Shown here in pieces: positions 1 to 6,600 of a stretch of DNA of 6,770 nucleotides. The stretch's first letter is position 1, and each line of letters starts with the position of its first letter. Location of the stretch: the NCBI GenBank assembly GCA_030614505.1, contig JAUWTX010000113.1, positions 1 through 6,770 of the forward strand, given 5' to 3'. A program made the translations under genes and the position numbers. The notes beneath the pieces are model-generated. The model saw only the letters and a list, made by a program, of their open reading frames with translations. It did not search any database and was not told the DNA's origin. Source of the stretch: Desulfuromonadales bacterium. GTDB taxonomy: Bacteria; Desulfobacterota; Desulfuromonadia; Desulfuromonadales; BM103.

Positions 1-161
1 CCGGGATAAGCCACGCTCACCTGAATACGGTCAAGCGTTATATCCGGAAAGACTTCCTGCTTGATGCTAAAGCCGAGGATCAACCCCCCGATGATTAACA
101 CCAGCATCAACAGGTTGGCGGCAACGTGGTTCTCCGCCATCCAGCGAATTGCACCGTTCAT
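1..161 (-). CDS. RND efflux pump inner-membrane permease, N-terminal fragment (AcrB/MdtB-like)
   Basis: This is the start of a proton-driven RND permease, which would export substrates through the adaptor and outer-membrane factor encoded just upstream. Only 53 complete codons plus two bases lie in the window; family members are usually about 1,000-1,050 residues. Visible features are a short amphipathic start (MNGAIRWMAENHVAANLLML), a first transmembrane helix at about residues 16-32, and the segment KQEVFPDI at 34-41 followed by VSVAYPG. This matches the RND N-terminus in which the first helix leads into the porter domain with an 'E.FPDI....V...YPG' pattern. The ATG at 161-159 shares its A with the adaptor stop codon (TAATG), and a GGGAGGG ribosome site lies six bases upstream. 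The family call is secure from motif and context. Substrate and subtype (HAE-1 or other) cannot be decided because the catalytic membrane helices are outside the window. Confidence 0.9.
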   Translation of the reverse strand, partial: MNGAIRWMAENHVAANLLMLVLIIGGLILGFSIKQEVFPDITLDRIQVSVAYP

Positions 162-1333
162 TAGTTGCCCTCCCGCAACTGCGGCCGTAACAGCATGCCA
201 TCAGCAGCTCCGGTGAGGTTCGTCAGGACGATCTTTTCACCTGCAGCCAGTCCTGATCGTACCAGGACTTCATCACGCTCCCGGCGGATAATATCAACCT
301 CGCGGATATGCATCCTGTTTTCATCGTCAACAATCCACACGGTCTCGTTGTCGTGCATAGCACCACGAGGCACAGCGATAACATCAGAGATGTCTTCACC
401 CTGCAGATGAACCTCAACGAACATGCCGGGCAAGAGTTCATTCAAAAGACTTGTCCCTTTCCTGTCTGTGGAAAAGGGGTCGGCAACAGTCACCACCACA
501 CGCGCCATCCGGTTACGTGGATCAATCTCGCCCAAGGCTCGTGTTATCACCCCTTGCCAATGAAATGTCTGCCCTCCCGATTGTAATTCAATCTTCGCCA
601 AGGAACCCTCCTGCGGGACACCGTTGCGTGGCACCTGTAACCAGGCGAGCTCATCAAGAGGCAGCGGCACTACAATTTCCACCTGGTCTGTCCCGGCGAC
701 TGTCGCCACAGGTGAACCCGCATTGAGGAACTGACCGATCCCAAGTTGCTCACTGCGAACATAACAGTTGAACGGAGCAAAAACCCGGGTTCGATGCAGG
801 TTGAGTTCTGCCTGTTTGACATTGGCTTGCGTTGCATCACGCTGTGCCCTGGCACTTTTCAGCTGGGGTTCATACACGACCAGCGGATTAGGTTCTTCAC
901 CACTTCCTGAATTCAGTGTCTGCCATTCATTGCGTGCCACTTCGGCCAGATTCTCGTTACGCAACAGTTCATACTCCGCCTGAGCCAGATTGGCGCGGGC
1001 CAGATCTATAGCCAGACGATAGTCCACATCCTCGATGGCGAAAAGCAGCTCATCTTTACGAAAAATTCCACCAGCAACCATTCGGGGAGAGAGCTCGCTG
1101 ACTCGGCCTTTAACCTGGGGCGTAATATTGACCTCGAACCGCGCCTGGACAGTGCCGGTACCACTGACGACAACCTGGCGGCTGGCTTTAACCAGCTCGG
1201 CCACTTTGACCAGCGGCCCGAGGTGAGGCATCTCCTGAGGCTTGGGCACCTGGCGCGACTTAACCAGGACGAAGGTCAATCCCATGGCAATCACAATGAC
1301 CAAAACTGGCAATATTGCTCTCTTCATTCTCAT
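161..1333 (-). CDS. RND efflux periplasmic adaptor subunit (membrane fusion protein, HlyD/AcrA family)
   Basis: At 390 residues it has the normal length for an adaptor that bridges the RND pump and the outer-membrane channel. The N-terminus (MRMKRA, then a hydrophobic stretch at about 7-24) has no lipobox, so it looks like an uncleaved inner-membrane anchor. The first half of the lipoyl (barrel-sandwich) domain is at about 66-105, with 'ITPQVKGRVSEL'. An alpha-helical hairpin spans about 106-182 and is rich in Ala, Gln, Glu and Arg. The second lipoyl half is at about 183-212, with 'TRVFAPFNCYVRS' and 'GIGQFLNAGSPVATV'. A beta-barrel follows at about 215-312 and a membrane-proximal domain at about 313-385, with 'VIAVPRGAMHDNETVWIVD' and 'GLAAGEKIV'. 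The start overlaps the outer-membrane factor stop as TAATG; AAGGA lies about nine bases upstream. A second ATG two codons downstream is an alternative start. Position 190 is Cys where the family usually has Gly (APFDG); it is the only cysteine in the protein. Confidence 0.95.
   Translation of the reverse strand: MRMKRAILPVLVIVIAMGLTFVLVKSRQVPKPQEMPHLGPLVKVAELVKASRQVVVSGTGTVQARFEVNITPQVKGRVSELSPRMVAGGIFRKDELLFAIEDVDYRLAIDLARANLAQAEYELLRNENLAEVARNEWQTLNSGSGEEPNPLVVYEPQLKSARAQRDATQANVKQAELNLHRTRVFAPFNCYVRSEQLGIGQFLNAGSPVATVAGTDQVEIVVPLPLDELAWLQVPRNGVPQEGSLAKIELQSGGQTFHWQGVITRALGEIDPRNRMARVVVTVADPFSTDRKGTSLLNELLPGMFVEVHLQGEDISDVIAVPRGAMHDNETVWIVDDENRMHIREVDIIRRERDEVLVRSGLAAGEKIVLTNLTGAADGMLLRPQLREGN
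168..174 (-). promoter_or_regulatory. Ribosome binding site of the RND pump gene, inside the adaptor 3' end
   Basis: Minus-strand GGGAGGG lies six bases before the pump ATG (161-159), within the codons for the last residues (Arg-Glu-Gly) of the adaptor. It is a near-consensus Shine-Dalgarno sequence and fixes the pump start at the TAATG junction. Confidence 0.65.
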
Positions 1334-2748
1334 TATCTCTTGTCCTTTTCAATCTCTAGACGTAAATTCATCTCGACCCGCATCCAATCCCCTCCCAGCG
1401 CCCGCGCCAAGCTGATACGATCAGCAAGCAACTGTCGTTGCGCAGCAAGCAGGCGGCTGCTGACATCAAAATCAGCTCGCTGGGCGGTCAACACGGGGAG
1501 ATAGTCTGTCAGACCAGCAAGATAACGTGCCGTCGACAGTCTCAGGGTTGCCCCGGTCGCCTGTGCGGTTTCGGCAAGACTCTCAACACGCTGCCCTGTT
1601 GCGAAATTATTCACCAAAGAGTTCTCAACTTCCTGAAAAGCCGAAAGCACTTTTTGTTGATAACCGGCTACTGCTTCCCGCAGAACAGCCTCTCTTCTGT
1701 CTACCTCGGCCCGGCGCCGGCCACCATCAACAATAGGCAGTGCCAGGTTGCCGAGCAGGCTCCAGAATTCCCCCTTGAGCAAACCTGCGGTAACATCCTG
1801 ACGAAGTGACCCGTAACCACCAGATAGACTTATTGATGGAAAACGATCGGCAATGGCCGCAGCAACTCTGGCATCAGCAGCCTCAACACGTTGTAGAGCC
1901 GCCTGCAGATCGGGGCGTTGACTGATCAAGTCAGCAGGAATACCGACGGCAAAAAGACCGGGCGCAGCAGGCAATTGTTCGAGACTATCATCAGGGCTTC
2001 GCTCAGGATAGCGACCGAGCAGAACAGCCATGGCATGTTCAGCTTCTGCCAGGCGTGCTTCGAAGAGATAACGTGCTGCTTGTGCTCCAGACAGGCTTTG
2101 ACGGGCCTGGTACATATCAATGGCTGGGACCAAACCCACGCGGTAACGACTTTCAACACGCACGAGCGTATCGGCAAAAGAAACAATAGACTGCTCAGTC
2201 AGCGCCAGCTGAGCACGCTGCTCAACAGCAAGGAAGTAAAGATCTGCCAGGCGTGCCGACAGGCCAAGGTAGACCGTCTGTACGTCTTGACGGCTGGCAG
2301 AGAGTTCCAGGCTCGCGGCTTTGGTCTGCGCCGCCAGCTTTCCCCACAGGTCGAGTTCATAGCCTGCCGCCAGCGACAACTGCTGGTTGTTACCGATAAA
2401 ATTATCATTCAGACTCGGCTGCTGCGATCGACCCAGACTGGCCCCGGCAGAAAGTTGTGGCGACTGGGCGCTACGGGTGATTCTAAATAGTGATTCGACC
2501 TGTTCCAGACGTGCAAGCGACTGAGCCAGTTCCAGGTTCTTAGCAAAGAGCTCCACCATCAGCAGATTGAGATTCTCATCATGGAAAGCCAACCACCATT
2601 GGTCAACCGGCAATCCGGGTTCAACTACAGCTTGATTTCCCAGGTAATCAGAAGGTGGATCCACAGGCAGTTCCACAATCGTCGGAGTATGGAATGAGCA
2701 ACCTGCAAGCAACAACCCCATGAGGAGAGACGTAAGACGCAGCATCAT
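1333..2748 (-). CDS. Efflux outer-membrane lipoprotein, NodT/OprM-type outer membrane factor (TolC superfamily)
   Basis: This would form the trimeric outer-membrane exit duct of the efflux system. The 471 residues match the usual 450-490 for the family. The N-terminus is a lipoprotein signal (MMLRLTSLLMGLLLAGCSF) with lipobox LAGC and lipidated Cys17. Ser at +2, not Asp, favours outer-membrane sorting. Two outer membrane efflux protein (OEP) repeats follow. The first, at about 55-245, contains 'WWLAFHDENLNLLM', 'AGYELDLWGKL' and 'RYRVGLVPAIDMYQA'. The second, at about 265-455, contains 'GIPADLISQRPDLQAAL', 'VAAAIADRFPSISLSGGYG', 'LPIVDGGRRRAEVD' and 'GLTDYLPVLTAQR'. These are signature stretches of NodT-type factors, where the 'P.DL...RPD' loop starts the second repeat. 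The first ATG overlaps the tetR stop (ATGATG with TGA inside) and sits after GGAGGAG; the second ATG codon is possible. The order outer-membrane factor, adaptor, pump is less common than adaptor-first in enterobacterial model operons. Confidence 0.95.
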   Translation of the reverse strand: MMLRLTSLLMGLLLAGCSFHTPTIVELPVDPPSDYLGNQAVVEPGLPVDQWWLAFHDENLNLLMVELFAKNLELAQSLARLEQVESLFRITRSAQSPQLSAGASLGRSQQPSLNDNFIGNNQQLSLAAGYELDLWGKLAAQTKAASLELSASRQDVQTVYLGLSARLADLYFLAVEQRAQLALTEQSIVSFADTLVRVESRYRVGLVPAIDMYQARQSLSGAQAARYLFEARLAEAEHAMAVLLGRYPERSPDDSLEQLPAAPGLFAVGIPADLISQRPDLQAALQRVEAADARVAAAIADRFPSISLSGGYGSLRQDVTAGLLKGEFWSLLGNLALPIVDGGRRRAEVDRREAVLREAVAGYQQKVLSAFQEVENSLVNNFATGQRVESLAETAQATGATLRLSTARYLAGLTDYLPVLTAQRADFDVSSRLLAAQRQLLADRISLARALGGDWMRVEMNLRLEIEKDKR

Positions 2749-3380
2749 TTTGTCTCCTCCATACCGGCTGTCGCGAAGTCAAGAAACATCTCAACCAGCT
2801 CATCTACGGACGGATCGATACTGATATCTTCGGGCACTATAGAATGACGCTCGTGACAGCGCATGATATGACTCAGGGAACCTATAACAAAATGCAGCCG
2901 CCAGAAAAGAGTCTGATGCGACAACTCTGGCAGCGAGAGGGACAGAGCCTGAAACAATCGAATCATCAGTGGCTCCATATGATGTATGAAGATCGACATG
3001 GCAACACCGCGAGGTTCGGCCAGTATTCTGCCTGTCAGGGCAACAAAGTCCTCGGTGTCTGAACCTTGTTGGCGCAAATGCAGGGTTGGTTCGATAAATG
3101 TCCGCAGGATATCACGGCTGGCCGGCACCTCTTTGACTTGCTCCGCTTTCTTCAACAAAGCTTCAAGCTTGCCAAGGCGGATCTTGTTAAGGGGATCTAA
3201 ACGGCGTATAATCACTGCTTCGAGTAGAGCCTCCTTGCTGCCGAAATGGTAGTTGACCGCAGCCAGGTTAACCGCAGCGGCAGCGGTTATACTGCGCAAC
3301 GAGGTAGCATGATAACCGTCCGTGGCAAACTGGTGCTCTGCTGAATTGAGGATTCTCTGCTTGGTATCTGGTTGACTCAT
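2745..3380 (-). CDS. TetR/AcrR-family transcriptional regulator with PsrA-like C-terminal domain
   Basis: A 211-residue one-component repressor, predicted to bind the operator in its own promoter and release it when a hydrophobic ligand binds. The TetR_N DNA-binding domain covers about residues 7-53: 'TKQRILNSAEHQFATDGY', then helix-turn-helix 'TSLRSITAAAAVNLAAVNYH' and the family hallmark 'YHFGSKEALLEAV'. The C-terminal ligand/dimer domain (about 85-208) carries 'RILAEP' and 'LFWRLHFVIGSLSHIM', and ends in 'FLDFATAGMEE'. From memory, these segments and 'VNLAAVNYHFGSK' closely resemble Pseudomonas PsrA, a regulator that responds to long-chain fatty acids. Fatty-acid sensing here is an inference, and AcrR-type drug sensing is the alternative. 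It is the first gene of the efflux operon and overlaps the outer-membrane factor by four bases. No in-frame upstream start exists before a stop; the only clear Shine-Dalgarno is 13 bases away, so translation may be weak. Confidence 0.93.
   Translation of the reverse strand: MSQPDTKQRILNSAEHQFATDGYHATSLRSITAAAAVNLAAVNYHFGSKEALLEAVIIRRLDPLNKIRLGKLEALLKKAEQVKEVPASRDILRTFIEPTLHLRQQGSDTEDFVALTGRILAEPRGVAMSIFIHHMEPLMIRLFQALSLSLPELSHQTLFWRLHFVIGSLSHIMRCHERHSIVPEDISIDPSVDELVEMFLDFATAGMEETK
2753..2760 (-). promoter_or_regulatory. Ribosome binding site of the outer-membrane factor, inside the tetR 3' end
   Basis: On the minus strand GGAGGAGA ends four bases before the outer-membrane factor ATG (2748-2746); counted from the GGAGG core, the spacing is seven bases. 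The same bases encode the last Glu-Glu-Thr codons of the TetR protein, whose TGA overlaps the new ATG. This supports the chosen start and translational coupling of repressor and pump. Confidence 0.7.
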
Positions 3381-3393
3381 TAGATGGCAACAA

Positions 3394-3397
3394 CTCC
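3394..3397 (-). promoter_or_regulatory. Weak, distant ribosome binding site of the tetR gene
   Basis: Minus-strand GGAG lies 13 bases before the tetR ATG (3380-3378), farther than the usual 5-9. No better purine-rich site lies between, and the reading frame upstream meets a TGA with no start codon in between. The start is therefore kept, but initiation may be inefficient, in keeping with low repressor levels. Confidence 0.4.
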
Positions 3398-3453
3398 ATG
3401 AGCAGCTAGCTCATTGATAGCCGACAGGCTGCTAAAAAGAAGAACATCAAACA

Positions 3454-3484
3454 AAAACATACGTATGATTTAAACGTATGTTTT
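3454..3484. promoter_or_regulatory. Probable TetR operator: perfect 11-bp inverted repeat
   Basis: AAAACATACGT (3454-3464) and ACGTATGTTTT (3474-3484) are exact inverted copies separated by nine bases. The left arm extends into a self-complementary CATACGTATG (3458-3467). The right arm contains AAAC-GTAT-GTTT (3472-3483), and a related AAAC-ATAC-GTAT lies at 3455-3466, 17 bases earlier, so two tandem sites are possible. The element sits between the -35 and the start of tetR, about 75-105 bases upstream of the tetR start codon, the expected place for autorepression. Length and symmetry suit a TetR dimer or a pair of dimers. Confidence 0.8.
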
Positions 3485-3495
3485 AATTCTGTCAA
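3467..3495 (-). promoter_or_regulatory. Sigma70-type promoter of the tetR-efflux operon
   Basis: On the minus strand a perfect -35 box TTGACA (3495-3490) is followed 17 bases later by TAAATC (3472-3467), a poor -10 with three of six consensus bases. TTAAAT one base earlier (spacing 16) is an alternative. The surroundings are AT-rich. The operator inverted repeat covers the spacer and the -10, so repressor binding would block RNA polymerase. The -35 is convincing; the exact -10 is uncertain. Confidence 0.65.
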
Positions 3496-3545
3496 GTAAA
3501 TTTTTCTTCGGGTGCCGCCGCCAACAAATTCATCCGGCAGTCTCA

Positions 3546-3573
3546 TTGCGTCCGGCAACTTACCTGCTAGCAT
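3546..3573 (+). promoter_or_regulatory. Candidate weak promoter for the DUF748 gene
   Basis: TTGCGT (3546-3551) and TAGCAT (3568-3573) are separated by 16 bases and lie about 71 bases before the DUF748 start codon. The -35 matches three and the -10 four of six sigma70 consensus bases, so this is only a plausible candidate. It lies about 60 bases from the TetR operator, on the side away from it, so direct occlusion by the repressor is not obvious. Confidence 0.3.
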
Positions 3574-3630
3574 TTAATCTGGGACCAGGAGTAACTGACG
3601 GCTCCAGACTCGGGGATCATTTTATCTAAA

Positions 3631-3635
3631 AAGGA
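3631..3635 (+). promoter_or_regulatory. Ribosome binding site of the DUF748 gene
   Basis: AAGGA lies nine bases before the ATG at 3645. An in-frame TAA at 3627-3629 closes the frame upstream, and no other in-frame start codon lies between, so this site decides the start. Confidence 0.65.
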
Positions 3636-3644
3636 TGCGCTCTC

Positions 3645-6600
3645 ATGTTCACTTGGAAACGTTTTATTCTGGCAAGCGGGACCGTCTTTCTGCTTGCCCT
3701 GATCTTCATCATGCTCATCCTGCCCGGCATGATCATCGACCGCGCCGGCAGCTGGGTCGCTGAAGAAACCGGTCGCACCCTCGAGATCGAGTCGGTCAAG
3801 ATCAATCCCTTCAGTCTCAGTGTCGAAGTTCACAAGCTCCAACTGAGTGATGTGGACAAGGACCGTCCATTCGTCTCCTGGGACCTGCTACGCGTTTCCC
3901 TGAGCACGGCATCTCTCTATCACAGGGCACCGGTGATCGATGAACTACGTCTCGATCGCGCCGCAATCCACCTGGAGCGACTGACGGAAGACACCTTCAA
4001 CTTCAGTGACCTGATCCCGGAACAAGGTGAAGAGGATTCAGAAGAACCCTCTGGCGAACCAACCCGTTTCTCGATCAACAACATCTCGATCAACGATGGC
4101 TCGATCGATCTTGTCGATAGCAGCCTCGAAGAACAGGTGCACCATACGATCCGCGACCTGCGGCTGGTACTGCCATCCATCGGCAACCTCCCCTATATGG
4201 TCGAGGATCCGGCACAACCACTATTCCAGGCAGTTATCAACGATTCCCCCATCAATCTTGAAGGCAAGTTAAAGCCATTCACCAGTAGCCAGGAGATGCA
4301 GTTTGATCTGGTCCTGGATAACATCTACCTGCCGTTCTATCTTGACTATATCCCGATTGACCTGCCCGTAGAATTGCGCAATGGCAAACTCAGCCTCGAC
4401 CTCGACATTCTCTACCGGATATCGGCAGAGACCGGTGGCGAACTGGAATTGAGCGGACAAATTGATCTGGTCTCACTCGACATATGGGATCGACTCCAGG
4501 AAAGGCTCTTCTTCCTGCCACTGTTGCAGATTGAGATCGCCCCATCACAACCATTAAAGCAGTTGATCCATCTCTCTGCTTTACGCGTCTACAATCTCGA
4601 GGTCCAGCTCAAACGGGACCAACAAGGTGCATGGAATCACGCACGCATGGCTCCGGCGAAAGCAGAGCAAACCACCCTGGAAGCAGAGAAAACTTCCCCG
4701 GAAGTAAAAGAGGAAGAAGCGTCTCCTTTCAAACTCCTGGTTGACACAATCGAGATCCGCGATGGGATCCTCTTTTTCGAAGACAAACTGCCGGTCGGAG
4801 GATTTGATACGGTAACCCGGGAGATAAACATAGACATCAGGGATTTCTCTCTTGATGCAAAGGACGAGATCCCCCTCAACCTTTCACTGAAAACAGGCCG
4901 GGACGAGATCATCACGGTCAAGGGTCACTTCCTGCTTGACCCGTTTACTCTGGCCCTGCAAACCGAACTGCGCAACATCCACATGGGAGCCTACGAGCCC
5001 TATTACCAGGATGTTTACTCCGTACCTCTCGGCGGAAGACTCGACCTCCAGGTGAACCTGGCGATTAACCAGGAGCAACCACTGCTGATCAGCAATGGCA
5101 TGATTAAATGGCAGGATGCCTACATGGCCTTCAACGAACAGGAGGGACTGGGAATCACCCTGATCGATATCTCCGACCTATCTTTCGACATGGATAAAAA
5201 CCGGCTGGAAGTTGGCACGGCACGCTACGAAGATGGTCGTGTCAATTTCTCACGCAGTCCGGAAGGACAGTGGTCTTTTCTCTCAAACAACTTCCCGATC
5301 CTGGCCAAATTGACTGCGGCCCCTGACAAGCGACCAGCACCGGTAGTCGCAGAGGAAGGTTCGGCTTTCAGTTACCGCATCGGAGAACTCGCTATCAAAA
5401 ACTGGGTGTTTGAATTCAACGACAACCTCCCTGCAACCCCTGCCCGAATAGAAGCCCGCGACTTCAACTTGACCTTCAACAACCTGGCGGCACCGGAGAA
5501 AACCGAGAGTCCTTTTGTCTTCTCGACAATTTTCCAGCGTAAGGGACGTATCGAGATTAAGGGAACTGCCTCACTCGCCGACCAATCGGTCAAGATAAAC
5601 ACCCGCCTCAAAAAAATCCCTCTGGCAACCTTTGCCCCATACATTGCTGAACAAGCGAATCTGGTTCTTGCCGACGGCTATCTTGATGCACGGTTGAAAA
5701 GCACCGTCAACGCCGGTTCCGAACCTTTGCAGGCATCTTTCGGCGGCGACATCGGTATCAGCCGCTTTCATCTGCTCGACAGCCTGCACCAGGAGGACCT
5801 GCTGAAATGGGATAGTCTGCAAATTGCCGGAATAAACGGGCAAGCAGAACCCTTAACCCTGAAGATCGAATCAATTACTCTCAGCGATTATTTCGCCAAG
5901 ATCCTGATCGATGAAGACGCTCGTCTCAACCTGACCGAAGCCTTCAGCAAAGAAACTCCCGAGGAGACTGCCGGGGAAGAAGGGTCTGCCGCAGAAGATA
6001 CGGAGCCCTTGGTTGAAGAAACCGCAGAAGTGTCATCACCGTCGCCTGAAATCCGCATAGGAACTGTCACCCTGCAGGGTGGTCATGTCGATTTCACCGA
6101 CCGTAATCTGCCGCGGCCGTTCCATGCCGACATGCGTGAACTGGGCGGCCGGATCCAGGGACTGAATGCGGACCCCGAAACTCGTGCCGAGGTCGATCTC
6201 AGGGGACATCTGCGCGGCCAGTCACCCCTGGCAATCAGCGGTACAGTCAATCCTCTGGCAGAGAAACTCTTCCTCGATCTCAAGCTCAGTTTCAACGATA
6301 TCGAGCTGAGTCCTCTCTCGCCCTACTCCGGCACCTATGTCGGCTACTTGATCGAAAAGGGCAAACTCAACCTTGCGCTGGAATATTCCATTGAGGATGA
6401 TCAACTCAAGGCCCGCAACGAAATCTTCCTCGACCAGTTCACTTTCGGCAAGGCTGTTGAGAGTGAAAAAGCAACCGGCTTGCCGGTCAAACTGGCCGTA
6501 GCCTTACTCAAAGACGGCAATGGTGAGATTCACCTCGACATCCCGGTATATGGCAATCTGGACGACCCGCAGTTCAGCATCGGCGGAGTGGTCTGGACAG

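Noticed and set aside
1918..2490. A 190-codon open frame on the plus strand inside the outer-membrane factor gene.
   Set aside because: It is antisense to a well-supported NodT-type gene with full domain motifs. Its protein has no recognisable family pattern, and no ribosome site or context supports it.
3400..3434. Short hairpins around AGCTAGCT (3404-3411) and AGCC-GACA-GGCT (3419-3430) in the tetR leader, considered as an attenuator, riboswitch or terminator.
   Set aside because: The stems are only four to five base pairs and no U-tract follows in the transcribed direction. No riboswitch-like conserved core is visible.
3567..3842. A 91-codon minus-strand frame starting inside the DUF748 gene and reaching into the intergenic region.
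   Set aside because: Most of it is the antisense of the DUF748 N-terminus. It is acidic and low-complexity, with no domain, and would cover the candidate rightward promoter and ribosome site.
4027..4272. Plus- and minus-strand shadow frames throughout 3900-6760, including several Ser/Arg-rich ones.
   Set aside because: They lie opposite to or out of frame with the continuous DUF748 frame. Their Ser/Arg bias is what codons for Asp, Leu and Glu give on the other strand.
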